From SHLQ01 sp964610745 (lineage in GTDB: Bacteria; Actinomycetota; Acidimicrobiia; Acidimicrobiales; SHLQ01): DNA of 64,000 bases. Shown here in pieces: positions 16,237-26,800 of the stretch. Position 1 is the first letter of the stretch. Each line of letters opens with the position of its first letter. A model generated the notes under the pieces. The model saw only the letters and a list, made by a program, of their open reading frames with translations. It had not been told where the DNA came from and searched no databases. The DNA is taken from assembly GCA_964610745.1 (NCBI GenBank), contig CAZSYL010000004.1, forward strand, positions 40,336-104,335, given 5' to 3'. The position numbers and the translations under genes are program-made.

Positions 16237-17274
16237 ATGTTTAAGACCACCGTCGACGTTATCGACGCTGGCAGAGCGAGCATGGCGCCCGATCTTGCTG
16301 CTCACATCGGAGCCGGCGCTGGCGACGAGAGCACCGTTGCCGCGAATACTGCAGCTCTTGATAGAGCGAAGCTGGTGCCGTCGGTTGCTGTCGGGGTTGG
16401 CAACCCTTCCACCGCAACCACGGTCCTTGGTCTCGACCTCGAGGTACCTGTGTTGACCGCTCCGATGGGTCCGGTGGAATTAGTAGACGACGGCGGAGCC
16501 GTCGCTGTTGCTGAGGGCGCTGCACTCGTTGGAGCTGCCACCACGGTCGCCCTCACGTCGTCGCCGATCCTCGAGGATGTCGCCAGCGCCAATGCGGCCT
16601 CGCTCTTCCAGTTGTATTGGTGGGGAGATAGGGCGTGGGTGAGCTCGATGCTCAAACGGGCCGCAGCTAGCGGCTATCGAGCGACTGTGATCACCGTGGA
16701 CGTTCCCGACTATGGAACTCGCTGGGTTGATGTTCGGAGCGGTTTTGATCACCACGGCCAGATGACGCTGCCGAACCTGGTGAACGCTCCCCAAGAGCGC
16801 GCCGAACGTCTCGCTTTTCAACGTTCGCTCACCTTCGACGACATTGCCTGGGCTGTCGAGGTCTCGCCGTTACCAATAGTCCTGAAGGGGGTCCTGTCCG
16901 GAGAGGATGCTCGACGGGCCATCGACGCTGGTGTGGCGGGAATCTATGTGTCAAACCACGGCGGACGAGCGCTCGCCGGGCAGATCGGGACGATGGATGC
17001 GCTCTCCGAGGTGGTCTCTGAGATCGATGGACAGGCAGCGGTCATCGTCGATGGGGGGTTCTCGACCGGAGAGCACCTGGCCAAGGGACTTGCGTCGGGA
17101 GCCGACCTGATCGCGATCGGCCGCCCGATCGCCTACGCGTTGGCTTCGGGAGGTGGGGCTGGCGTCGAGAACTACCTTCGCCTGCTGAAAGCCGACCTGC
17201 ACACAGCACTCACCGTTTTGGGTGCATCATCACCAGCGCAACTGCTCACTTCCCACATTCGACGGCAGAGCTAA
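16237..17274 (+). CDS. FMN-dependent alpha-hydroxy-acid oxidase/dehydrogenase
   Basis: This 345-residue TIM-barrel flavoenzyme belongs to the L-lactate dehydrogenase/glycolate oxidase family and oxidises a 2-hydroxy acid to a 2-keto acid. It shows the FMN-binding lysine in IVLKGVL (about 217), the catalytic His241 and substrate Arg244 in SNHGGR, and the phosphate-binding VDGGFSTG and AIGRP motifs near the C-terminus. The N-terminal tyrosine common in this family seems to be absent (AAHIGAGAGDEST). ATG 16237 follows the SCO6745-like gene by 24 bases. It directly precedes a D-lactate-type dehydrogenase, so the pair may handle both stereoisomers. Substrate not determinable. Confidence 0.88.
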   Translation: MFKTTVDVIDAGRASMAPDLAAHIGAGAGDESTVAANTAALDRAKLVPSVAVGVGNPSTATTVLGLDLEVPVLTAPMGPVELVDDGGAVAVAEGAALVGAATTVALTSSPILEDVASANAASLFQLYWWGDRAWVSSMLKRAAASGYRATVITVDVPDYGTRWVDVRSGFDHHGQMTLPNLVNAPQERAERLAFQRSLTFDDIAWAVEVSPLPIVLKGVLSGEDARRAIDAGVAGIYVSNHGGRALAGQIGTMDALSEVVSEIDGQAAVIVDGGFSTGEHLAKGLASGADLIAIGRPIAYALASGGGAGVENYLRLLKADLHTALTVLGASSPAQLLTSHIRRQS

Positions 17275-17296
17275 TCAGCCCCGTTGGCACCAGACA

Positions 17297-20137
17297 GTGC
17301 AGGCGTTGCGAGGAGATGGGAAACTTGACCTCGTGACACGCCGTTCATTGGAGAACAATCGAATACTTCAGACCGACGATGTGGCTCGAACGGTCTACTC
17401 CACCGACAACTCGATCTATCAGGTCCGCCCGACCGCAGTGGCTGTGCCTCGTTCATCCAACGATGTCGCCGATCTCATCGGCACCAACGCAGCCCGGCCG
17501 AATCCACTCCCAATCGTGGCCCGAGGTGGCGGTACCGGCACCAATGGGCAGAGCCTCACCAACGGGCTGGTGATCGATCTCAAACGTGGGCTCAACGCCA
17601 TTGGACACATCGACGTCGAGGCTCGGACCGCTGTTGTCCAGCCGGGCGTGGTCGCTGGCGAACTCAACGCTGCGCTCGCGGAGCACAACCTGGTTTGGGC
17701 GCCACACACATCGACGCTCAACCGGGCGACCGTTGGCGGCATGATCGCCACCGACGCTGCGGGTAAAGGTTCGTTGGTACACGGTCGAACTCATCGCCAC
17801 GTCGTGTCGATGGAAGTGTGCCTCGACGACGGCACATTCTTCGTCGCCGAACCTGTCAGCATCGCGGAGGCCCAACGCCGGGCGACTACCGAAGACCGAG
17901 CAGGTGAGATCTGGACGGCTCTCCTCGACCTTCCGTTAGCCGAACATGACGAGTTCGAGTTGCCCGAACTGGCGCGCGGCTTTAGTGGGTACGGGTTGGA
18001 TCGGCTCCGCTACGACGGGATGATCGATCCACTCGCGTTGTTGGTCGGCGCCGAAGGAACGCTCGGCATCGCCACAGAGGTGACGTTGGCTTTGTCAGAA
18101 CTACCCAGCCACACCAGCCTTATCGTCGCGATGTACCCGACATTCGCGGCTGCGCTCGAGGACTCGGTCGAGCTGCGATCGACGTTGCCGTCGGCTATCG
18201 AGACGTTCGATGAACGGACGCTGGAGGCAGGTCGAACATCGCTGGCATGGCCCGTCCTCGCCGAGTTGATCGGAGAAGCGTCTGGCGCGGTCCTGCTACT
18301 CGAGTACTCGAGTGAGCGTGAGATCAACGATGAACGCATCCATCGCGCTCTGGCTGCCAGCGGCCGCTCGATAAACGCCAGCACGATCACTTCGCCCGAG
18401 GCGAGGGCTGCCGCCTGGAAGGTCCGAGCCGATGCGGTGGGTCTGCTGGCGCGGACTCCTGATTGCGCGCACAGCAGAGTCGCTCGACCGGTCGCCATGG
18501 TTGAGGATTGTGCAGTTCCGGTCGCCGAGATGGTCGACTTCATTGAGGAGTTCCGCGCGATACTTGATGGGTTCGGTGTGAGGTACGCGATGTTCGGACA
18601 TGCCGACGTCGGATGTGTTCACGTCCGTCCGGCGCTCGACATCACCGACCCGAACCACGAGGCACTGGTGGGTGTTCTCACCGATCAGGTCACCGCTCTC
18701 GTCGAACGACGTGGTGGTCTGCTGTGGGGCGAACACGGCCGCGGGTTTCGAGGAGAGGCGGCAGCGAGTCTCCTGCCTTCGCACTCCATTGCTCTTATGC
18801 GGCGGATCAAATCGATCTTCGACCCGACCGACATGTTCAATCCGGGCAAGCTCTATCGGCCGCTCGAGAGCGCTCTCGAACTCACTCGGGTGAGCGAGGC
18901 ACCGATGCGTGGGCAGATCGATCGGTCGGTCCCGGTCGAGATTCGGCGTGACTACGTCGATGCGTTCGCCTGCAACGGCAACGGTCTTTGTCATTCCTAT
19001 GCCGAAACCGACGTGATGTGTCCATCGTTCAAGGCCACCGGCGATCCGGCCCTCTCGCCAAAGGGACGATCGGACTTGCTGCGAGCAGTGCTCGCTCGCC
19101 GGCAGGCCCCCGGGTATGGCGAGCAGGACCATGTCTTTGAAGACGCGGTCGCCACCAACCTCAGCGAATGCCTCAGCTGCTCCGCATGCACTGGCCACTG
19201 CCCGGTCGAAGTCGACATCCCCGAGATGAAGAGCCGGTTCCTCGAGTTGTACTACGAGACCCGGAAGCGGCCTCGCTCGCACGCGTTGCTGAGCAGGTTC
19301 GAAAGCTTCGCTGCCCTCGGAGGTCGAGCAGCGGTGCTGGCGAACTACAACACGAAACAGGCCGGTCGAGCGCTTGGGCTCGTGGACCTCCCGTCTCCAC
19401 TCGCGCCGACGCGTTCGCACCAATACCCGACCTTTCATGCCCGCAAGCACCACGGCCCATTCGATGTGGTGCTGCTTCGCGACGTATTCACCGACCGACT
19501 CGAACCGGACACGATCATCGCAGCAGCCGATGTCCTCTCCGAGCTCGGCCTGAGCGTCGCACTGTCGCCCTTTGTCGCCTCGGGAAAGTTCGATCACGTC
19601 CAGGGCAAGCGAGCTGCCTTTCGAAAGGCGACCGGACAACAGCGACGCCTCATCGAAGACATCACCAACGCCGGCGCGACACCGGTCGCCATCGAACCCG
19701 CTACCGCCCTCTTGCACCAACAGGAGTATCCAAGATTCGACAAGAGCTACCCCAAATCGGTACAACACCTCGTCGATGTGCTCTACGAACATCGCGACGC
19801 TCTTCCAACGCAGGCGACGGGGCCCGAGCAGGCAATCACCCTGCTCGGCCACTGCACAGAGCGCTCAATCCGGCCAGCGAACCTGAAGCGCTGGGTCGAC
19901 GTACTGAACGCTGCTGGATACAAGGCAGAAGCACCGGACCTCGGGTGTTGCGGTATGGCTGGTCTGTTCGGCCACGAGGAGGCGAACCAAGAGATGTCAC
20001 AGAAACTCTGGAACATGGGCTGGGACGAGATCGTGCGCAGCCAAGCAGTCACTGCAACCGGCTATTCATGCCGGTCTCAGGCCGACCGATTCAGGGGCGT
20101 GGACGTCCTCCACCCGGTTCAGCTATTGGCCCCGTGA
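17297..20137 (+). CDS. FAD/Fe-S D-2-hydroxy-acid (D-lactate-type) dehydrogenase
   Basis: This large enzyme of about 946 residues fuses a FAD-binding PCMH module (ARGGGTGTNGQSL, HTSTLNRATVGGMIATDAAGKGS), the FAD-oxidase C-terminal substrate domain (EHGRGFRGE, DMFNPGKL), and a tail with ferredoxin-type cysteines (CLSCSACTGHCPVEV) and CCG-type cysteine motifs (LGHCTE, LGCCGMAG). This is the layout of membrane-associated D-lactate/glycolate dehydrogenases that pass electrons to quinone. The start is uncertain: GTG 17297 fits family lengths, GTG 17333 would remove 12 residues, and GTG 17222 would overlap the preceding gene. It lies 22 bases after the FMN oxidase gene. Confidence 0.88.
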   Translation: MQALRGDGKLDLVTRRSLENNRILQTDDVARTVYSTDNSIYQVRPTAVAVPRSSNDVADLIGTNAARPNPLPIVARGGGTGTNGQSLTNGLVIDLKRGLNAIGHIDVEARTAVVQPGVVAGELNAALAEHNLVWAPHTSTLNRATVGGMIATDAAGKGSLVHGRTHRHVVSMEVCLDDGTFFVAEPVSIAEAQRRATTEDRAGEIWTALLDLPLAEHDEFELPELARGFSGYGLDRLRYDGMIDPLALLVGAEGTLGIATEVTLALSELPSHTSLIVAMYPTFAAALEDSVELRSTLPSAIETFDERTLEAGRTSLAWPVLAELIGEASGAVLLLEYSSEREINDERIHRALAASGRSINASTITSPEARAAAWKVRADAVGLLARTPDCAHSRVARPVAMVEDCAVPVAEMVDFIEEFRAILDGFGVRYAMFGHADVGCVHVRPALDITDPNHEALVGVLTDQVTALVERRGGLLWGEHGRGFRGEAAASLLPSHSIALMRRIKSIFDPTDMFNPGKLYRPLESALELTRVSEAPMRGQIDRSVPVEIRRDYVDAFACNGNGLCHSYAETDVMCPSFKATGDPALSPKGRSDLLRAVLARRQAPGYGEQDHVFEDAVATNLSECLSCSACTGHCPVEVDIPEMKSRFLELYYETRKRPRSHALLSRFESFAALGGRAAVLANYNTKQAGRALGLVDLPSPLAPTRSHQYPTFHARKHHGPFDVVLLRDVFTDRLEPDTIIAAADVLSELGLSVALSPFVASGKFDHVQGKRAAFRKATGQQRRLIEDITNAGATPVAIEPATALLHQQEYPRFDKSYPKSVQHLVDVLYEHRDALPTQATGPEQAITLLGHCTERSIRPANLKRWVDVLNAAGYKAEAPDLGCCGMAGLFGHEEANQEMSQKLWNMGWDEIVRSQAVTATGYSCRSQADRFRGVDVLHPVQLLAP

Positions 20138-20170
20138 CCGAACTATGGGATCTAACCCCAAATCGAAGGA

Positions 20171-20884
20171 CTAGACCTGTGTGAAGAACAGGCTGAACTC
20201 GACGACGCCTTCATCGCGGACGGAGACGAACGCGTTCGAGGGGTTGTCGATGCCGTAGTCGCTAAAGAGCACATCGATCGAGCCCGCGACCTGAACCTCG
20301 CTGCCGACCAGCGATGCTTCGAGGGGGAAGGTCACTTCGACCGTGGCGTCGCGCAAGGTCAACGTTCCGGTGGCGTTTGTCGTGATGACCTCGCCGTTGG
20401 CTGGAACAGACCCGAGATCAATCGGTGAGGTGAGGACGAAATCGGACGTCGGGAACTCGGCAGCGTTCATGATGGGGCCGGTGAACTGGTTGTCACGTTG
20501 TCCATCACCGCTCGTGATCGAGGCGACGTCAACACTGAAGCTGGCCTCGGTGACCGACGTGCCATCGATTGTGAGATCCCCGGTGATCATCGAAGTTCGG
20601 CCAACAGCCTCAAAGTCGGCAACGCCACCGACAAAGTCTTCAACAACCCGGTATCCAGCGACCGAGTCGCCGGTCAGTGTCCAGGCTCCAACAATGTCGA
20701 CATCGCCAACAACAGCGTCATTGGACGCTTCGCTCTCTACGACCTCACCGCTCTCGTCGACCCGGTCGCCGATCGACAGCTCTTCGGGACCATCACCCCG
20801 AAGAAAGAGAAATCCGATTGCGACGAGAACGAGGGCGAGCACCAATGCAACAACGCCACCGAGAATCTTTTGGGAGGAAGACAT
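20171..20884 (-). CDS. YceI family protein, membrane-anchored or secreted
   Basis: This 237-residue protein has a strong N-terminal hydrophobic segment (about residues 8-28) with no clear signal peptidase site, then a linker of about 30 residues and a YceI-like lipocalin barrel (about 60-237) containing GDLTIDG, FPTSDFVLTS and the late VLFSDYGIDNPSN stretch. YceI proteins bind isoprenoid-like lipids, often quinone-type molecules, outside the cytoplasm. It converges with the D-lactate-type dehydrogenase gene (33 bases apart). Ligand unknown. Confidence 0.87.
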   Translation of the reverse strand: MSSSQKILGGVVALVLALVLVAIGFLFLRGDGPEELSIGDRVDESGEVVESEASNDAVVGDVDIVGAWTLTGDSVAGYRVVEDFVGGVADFEAVGRTSMITGDLTIDGTSVTEASFSVDVASITSGDGQRDNQFTGPIMNAAEFPTSDFVLTSPIDLGSVPANGEVITTNATGTLTLRDATVEVTFPLEASLVGSEVQVAGSIDVLFSDYGIDNPSNAFVSVRDEGVVEFSLFFTQV

Positions 20885-20982
20885 CCGTTCAGAGTAGAGA
20901 CGAGTGGCGTGGGCACCTACGACCCACCGAATACTTTGCCCAGCTCTTACGGGATCCTGAAAAACGGCCGAAGAAACGGGCG

Positions 20983-21633
20983 CTACATGCGCCCGAGAAG
21001 CTCTGCCTTCTTTGCCTGGAACTCTTCGTTCGTGATCGCTCCTTGAACCCGAAGCCGATCGAGCTGGGCAATCTGATCGGGGATCGACGCGGCGGCTGCA
21101 GCGACCTGGCCTCCCGCGCTAGCTTCGCCCATCTTCTGGAGTCGACGGTTGTCGTACTGTTCCTTCTGGTTGTAGATCTCCGCCTGCACCAGGTTGGGCT
21201 TACGAATGTTGGTAAACGTCTGGCGACCACCTTCGCCAGCGCTCTCGATACCGAGATTTCCCGACCCTGCGAGCCGTTCGAACGCGGTCTGTTCGAAGAA
21301 GACGGTGTTGATTCGGTCGAGGGGAATCTCGATGCCCGTTTTCGCAAAAACTCCCTTGCGAGAGATGACTCGCTCGGTCGTGACGACGAACTCGGTCGTC
21401 GACCATTCGGCGTAGCGCTTTGCAAAGGCGAGCAGGACCAGAAGGACGCCAATGGCAACGATGACCTGAGCAATGGTCCAGATCGTTCCATCACCGCCCA
21501 GTCCAACGAGTGCGAGAGCTCCAATGATGAGCACGGCGAGAAGCGCGCTGATCGGCACCATCGTCCACCAGTGCGGATGCATGTCGACGACGACTTGTTC
21601 GTCATCTCCTAAAAGGTCCGGAGAAAATCCCAT
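20983..21633 (-). CDS. PH (bPH2/YdbT-like) membrane protein with C-terminal SHOCT motif
   Basis: This is a 216-residue protein with two hydrophobic segments (about residues 26-46 and 50-70), then a bacterial PH-like domain (FVVTTERVISRKGVFAKTG, RINTVFFEQTAFERLAGSGNLGIES) and a short C-terminal SHOCT helix pair (IAQLDRLRVQGAITNEEFQAKKAELL). SHOCT motifs are common oligomerisation tails. The start is ATG 21633, before the first charged residues; the longer open frame upstream overlaps the uvrD2 promoter. It is transcribed divergently from uvrD2. Role unknown; lipid or membrane-stress binding is a reasonable guess. Confidence 0.85.
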   Translation of the reverse strand: MGFSPDLLGDDEQVVVDMHPHWWTMVPISALLAVLIIGALALVGLGGDGTIWTIAQVIVAIGVLLVLLAFAKRYAEWSTTEFVVTTERVISRKGVFAKTGIEIPLDRINTVFFEQTAFERLAGSGNLGIESAGEGGRQTFTNIRKPNLVQAEIYNQKEQYDNRRLQKMGEASAGGQVAAAAASIPDQIAQLDRLRVQGAITNEEFQAKKAELLGRM

Positions 21634-21738
21634 CACCGCGCATGCTAGCAACGAGACAGGCCAAGACCGAGTTTGTGCGGCCGCGAGATACCGGCGAACA
21701 GGGGGAATGTCAGACCTGGTCGATATTGTCGTGCTGTG

Positions 21739-23805
21739 ATGGATTCTGCTTCGGCCCAGATTCTTGCCGGTCTGAACAACGAACAACGCGCGGCGGTCAC
21801 CAGCGACGCTGACAAGTTGGTGATCCGGGCAGGCGCCGGCTCCGGCAAGACTCGCGTCCTCACGCGCCGCATCGCATATGGCGCTGCCAACGATCTGCTC
21901 GACCCGCGTCGGGTTCTTGCGCTGACCTTCACCCGAAAAGCCGCCGGCGAGCTCAACCATCGCCTTCGCCAGCTCGGACTACGCCAATCCGCTGCTGCCG
22001 GCACGTTCCACGCCATTGCACTTTCGCAGCTCCGCCGCAAGTGGGAGGAGCAAGGCACGGCAGCGCCAACCCTGCTCGACCGCAAGTTCGGCTTTGTTGC
22101 CCGCCTGGTACCCCGGGTCAACGACCGCACTACCCCACTCGACCTCGTCGCCGAGATCGAATGGGCCAAGGCTCGCCGCATCCAACCCGACCGCTACGCC
22201 GAGGCAGCCCGCGACCATGATCGCAAGCCGCCGATGGAGCCCGAACGCGTCGCACAAATCTACGAGCAGTACGAAGACGCTAAGGCCAAACGGAACCTCA
22301 TCGATTTCGACGACATTCTGATCTTGTGCGGGCGCATGCTGCAGCGAGATCGAAACGCCGCTGACGCGTTCCGTTGGTCATTCCGCCACATCTTCGTCGA
22401 CGAATTCCAGGACGTGAACCCACTACAGTTCGCCCTGCTGAAGGTTTTTGTCGGTCCCGACCCAAACCTGTGCGTCGTGGGCGACTCCCGCCAGGCCATC
22501 TACGCCTGGAACGGTGCCGACAGCTCGTATCTGGACGACTTTGCCGATCACTTCCCCGGCGCCCAGGTCGTCTCGCTACGCCAGAACTACCGGTCGACCC
22601 CCGAAATCCTTCGCAGCGCGTCAGCGGTGCTGCCCACACACGACGCGCTCGAACCTACGCTTCCGTCGGGCCCAGCCCCATCGATTGCTAGCCACGCCGA
22701 TGACAGGGCGGAAGCTCGTGCCATTGCCCGCGCACTGCGCAACAAGCACAGCGGGCGAACTCGATGGAGAAATATGGCGGTCCTGGTTCGCACGAATGCC
22801 CAGGTAGCCCTACTTGCCGAGGCGCTAGCCGACGCCGACGTTCCCGTCGCTGCGCGTGGTGAGGGAAGGCTGATCGAACGACCACAGATTCTGGACGCAA
22901 TCGATGCCATCGGCCGCTCCGGCCTGGCGCTCAACGAGGCGCTCGACGATCTCAGCGCACAGCTCGCCAGACCGGAAGACGAACCAGAAGACGAGCTCGA
23001 ACAGGATCACGCGGCAAGTGGCATCGACGACGATCAGCAAGATCAGCCAGACTCCGAAAGCAACGCGGAGGTCGAACGGCAACAGCTGCTGAATGCCTTC
23101 ATCCGTCTCGGACGAGATCACCTCGCGGTCGATGCAAGCGCAACCTTGCAGTCGTTTATCGATGCGTTGAAGTCCGGAGCCAATGAAGCTGCGACGGCGG
23201 GTGGCGATCGTGTCGATGTCACAACCTTCCATCAGGCCAAGGGCCTGGAATGGGATGTCGTCCATGTCGCAGGAATGGAACGCGGCCTCTCACCGATTGG
23301 CCATGCCAAGACTCCCGACGCAGTCGCTGAGGAACATCGTCTGATCTACGTTGCGCTGACACGGGCTCGCAAGCACTTGCATCTGCACTGGGCCAATGAG
23401 CGACGCTTTGGAGATCGAAAGTCGAACCGGAAACCGTCGCCAATGCTCGACGACATCGGCGCAGCCGCACGAGGTGAAGACCCTCGTCGTTCGCGGTCCA
23501 CGAATGCTCGCAATGCCTCCGAGCTGCGCAAAGGTTTGTCTGCACGCAACGGCGGCCCCCGCTTGAAGGCAGTTCAGGACGAATCGGACCCGGTCTTTCA
23601 AGCGCTGAAAAAGTGGCGACTATCGATAGCCAAAGCCCATGATGTTCCGGCCTTTGTCGTGTTCAACGACAAGACGCTTCATGCCATTGCCCACGACCGG
23701 CCGACCAACAAGCGCAGTCTTCTCGACGTCACCGGCATCGGGCCGGCCAAGGCCGAGCAGTACGGCGAGGATGTCCTCCGCCTGGTCGAAGAAGCCAGCG
23801 AGTAG
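21739..23805 (+). CDS. uvrD2: UvrD2-type superfamily 1 DNA helicase with HRDC domain
   Basis: This 688-residue helicase unwinds DNA 3' to 5' in repair. Walker A AGAGSGKT is at 31-38, motif II DEFQDVNPLQ at about 220, the QNYRSTP motif near 285, and the motif V/VI region HQAKGLEWDVV and YVALTRARKHLHLHWA at about 500-555. The last 80 residues form an HRDC domain (FQALKKWRLSIAKAHDVPAFVVF, LLDVTGIGPAKAEQYGEDVL). UvrD with HRDC and this length corresponds to UvrD2 of actinobacteria. ATG 21739 has a GTG one codon upstream. An acidic low-complexity insert (EDEPEDELEQDH) lies at about 420. Confidence 0.93.
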   Translation: MDSASAQILAGLNNEQRAAVTSDADKLVIRAGAGSGKTRVLTRRIAYGAANDLLDPRRVLALTFTRKAAGELNHRLRQLGLRQSAAAGTFHAIALSQLRRKWEEQGTAAPTLLDRKFGFVARLVPRVNDRTTPLDLVAEIEWAKARRIQPDRYAEAARDHDRKPPMEPERVAQIYEQYEDAKAKRNLIDFDDILILCGRMLQRDRNAADAFRWSFRHIFVDEFQDVNPLQFALLKVFVGPDPNLCVVGDSRQAIYAWNGADSSYLDDFADHFPGAQVVSLRQNYRSTPEILRSASAVLPTHDALEPTLPSGPAPSIASHADDRAEARAIARALRNKHSGRTRWRNMAVLVRTNAQVALLAEALADADVPVAARGEGRLIERPQILDAIDAIGRSGLALNEALDDLSAQLARPEDEPEDELEQDHAASGIDDDQQDQPDSESNAEVERQQLLNAFIRLGRDHLAVDASATLQSFIDALKSGANEAATAGGDRVDVTTFHQAKGLEWDVVHVAGMERGLSPIGHAKTPDAVAEEHRLIYVALTRARKHLHLHWANERRFGDRKSNRKPSPMLDDIGAAARGEDPRRSRSTNARNASELRKGLSARNGGPRLKAVQDESDPVFQALKKWRLSIAKAHDVPAFVVFNDKTLHAIAHDRPTNKRSLLDVTGIGPAKAEQYGEDVLRLVEEASE

Positions 23806-23833
23806 CTACTGGCTGAGCGTGATGGGCTTTGGC

Positions 23834-26800
23834 CTACCCAAACAGTCTTCCGAGGAGGAGATCCTGTTCTTGCGCGTGGATACGCGCTGAGCCGGTTGAT
23901 GGACTCCCCGATTCAGGCCTCGAGAAACGCTGGATCTTGTGGGTATCGCCATGTCGTTCGTACAGGCGTCCTTTAACGAAGTTCCACGCACCCATGTTCT
24001 CGGGTTCTTCCTGAAGCCACACGATTCGACGGGCGTTCGGATGCGCAGCGACTACGTCGGCGACCTGTTCAGCTGGCCATGGGTAGAGCTGCTCGACGCG
24101 GGTGATCAGGGCGTGTGATCCGGTCTTGTCTCGGCGTGCCATGGCGTCGACGGCGACCTTGCCAGTTGCAAAAACAAGATCCGTCACTTCGTCTGCGGCT
24201 GGCGGGTTTGGATCTTCAAGCGTTTCGTGGAATCGACCTTCGGTCAGCGATGACACCGGTGAGCGCGTCGTCTTGGCCCGCAGAAGCGACTTTGGCGTAA
24301 ACACAACGAGTGGCGTCCGAACATCGCGCTTCATCTGGCGACGCAGTAGATGGAAGAACTGACCTGCGGTGGTGACGTTGGCGATCTGCACGTTGTCTTC
24401 AGCAGCGAGAAGCAGAAAGCGCTCGACACGTGCCGAGGAGTGTTCGGGCCCTTGACCCTCGTAACCATGTGGGAGAAGCAATACAAGTCCGGAGTGTTCT
24501 CCCCACTTGTCTTTCGAAGCCATGATGAACTGATCGATGACGATCTGGGCACCGTTGACGAAATCGCCGAACTGGGCTTCCCAAAGGGTCAGCACATCGG
24601 GGCGTTCCACCGAGTAGCCATACTCGAAGCCCATCGCTGCGTACTCGGACAACAATGAGTCGTAGATCCACAGGTTGGCGTCGCGGGCTGCTCCGGCCAC
24701 CGGCACGATCTCTTCACCAGTTTCGTAGTCGAACAGCGTCGAATGGCGATGAGAAAAGGTGCCTCGACGCGAATCTTGACCGACGAGGCGAACCGAAGTT
24801 CCCTCGTGAAGCAACGAGCCATACGCGAGCAGTTCACCCAGGGCCCAGTCGACTTCGCCTGCTTCGAACATTGCGTCACGGGCGGCGAACTGGTTCGTGA
24901 GCTTTGGATGTTCGACAAAGCCATCGGGTTTATGGCTGAGTGCCGAATACACCGTGTCGAGCGTGGCCTTGTCGACTTTGGTGTCAGCGGGGGGCAACAC
25001 ACCGACCGCTGGATCGGGATCCGCAGCCTTGATATCTGGGTCGTGTTCGACCGACCGAGTTGTGTCGAGGGCAACCTGTAGGCGAGCACGAAAGTCATCG
25101 AGTGCCTGTTCGGCCTCGTCAACCGTCAGGTCGCCTCGTTTGATGAGCGCCTCGGTGTAGAGCATGCGAACAGAACGGCGAGCTTCGATCGCGCGGTACA
25201 TGAGCGGTTGGGTGTAGCTCGGGTCATCGCCTTCGTTGTGACCATGTCGGCGGTAACCAATGAGGTCGATCACGACGTCCTTGTTGAACTTCTCGCGATA
25301 CTGGAAGGCGAGCTCAGCCACACGGACGCAGGCTTCGGGGTCATCGGCATTTACGTGAAAGATCGGCGCCTGAATCAACTTGGCGACATCTGTCGAATAT
25401 TCACTTGAGCGGGCCGCGTGAGGGGCGGTCGTAAAGCCGAGCTGGTTATTGATGATCAGGTGGACGGTGCCGCCGACCTTGTAACCACGGATCTGGCTCA
25501 GGTTGAGGGTCTCGGTCACGACGCCCTGACCAGCAAAGGCCGCATCCCCGTGGATCAGCAACGGCAGAACCGGATAACTGCGGCCCGGAATCATGTCCTG
25601 GGCATCCATCTTTGCGCGCGCCATGCCAATGACGACCGGGTCGACCGCTTCGAGATGGGACGGATTCGCAGCGAGCGTAACGGGAATGGTGTTGCCCTCG
25701 CGCGAAGTGAACGAACCGTACTGTCCAAGGTGGTACTTCACGTCGCCCGAACCCTGCACCGCGTCGGCGGTGATAGCACCCTCGAATTCTTCGAAGAGCT
25801 GGCCGTAGTCCTTGCCGACGATGTTGACCAACACGTTGAGGCGCCCACGGTGAGCCATGCCGATAACCGCGTCGGTCATGTTGGCGTCTGCCGCATTGCT
25901 CAACAGCGCGTCGAGAACCGGAATGGTGCTCTCCGCTCCCTCGATACCGAACCGCTTCTGCCCGATGTACTTCGTACCCAGGAACTTCTCCAGGGCTTCT
26001 GCTGCATTGAGTCGGCTGAGGATGTGCCGTTGGGTGTCCTTGTCGATCTCGGTCGATTGACCTTCGACATGTTCTTGAATCCAACGCTTCTCTTCTGGAT
26101 TCGCAATGTGGGTGTATTCCACGCCGACCGTCCGAGCGTACGCATCGCGCATGATGCCGAGAATGTCGCTCAATTTCATTCGGCTACGACCACTCGATGC
26201 ACTCGGGCCGAGCAACGAGTCGACGTTGAACTCGCGTTCAAGATCCCAGATGGTGAGCCCATAGCTGGCTGGATCGAGCTCGGGGTGCATCGACCGATCC
26301 ATGAGACCGAGCGGATCGAGGTTCGCGATCAGGTGACCACGAACGCGATAGGCGTTGACCAATGAATTGACTTTGACCTGACGTTCGACGAGCGAATCCG
26401 CATCATCGACGGGGTTGACATCTCGGCGCCACCGAACAGCCTCGTACGGCACTCCCATTGTTTCGAGAACGTCTTCGTAGAAGTCATGTTCGCCTACGAG
26501 CAGTTCGTTGATCGCCTTGAGAAACAGGCCGCTTTCCGCGCCTTGAATGATTCGGTGATCGTAGGTTGAGGTCACCGTTACGACCTTCGACACGCCGATC
26601 TCGGCGAGCTTGGCAGGATCAGCCGCGACGAACGCCGTTGGATAGGCAATCGAGCCAAGGCCCACGATTGCACCCTGGCCTGGCATGAGGCGCGGAACCG
26701 ATTGCACGGTTCCTATGCCGCCGGGGTTGGTCAAGCTGACCGTCACACCGCTGAAATCGTCGAGCGTAAGCTTTCCGTTGCGCCCTCGACGCACCAGGTC

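Noticed and set aside
18296..19852. Long open frame (518 codons) on the minus strand
   Set aside because: It lies entirely antisense to the FAD/Fe-S dehydrogenase, whose motifs are clear. The composition is a GC-rich mirror of the sense codons and shows no domain.
20677..21612. Open frame of about 311 codons on the plus strand
   Set aside because: Overlaps both the YceI and PH/SHOCT genes in antisense and shows no coherent domain.
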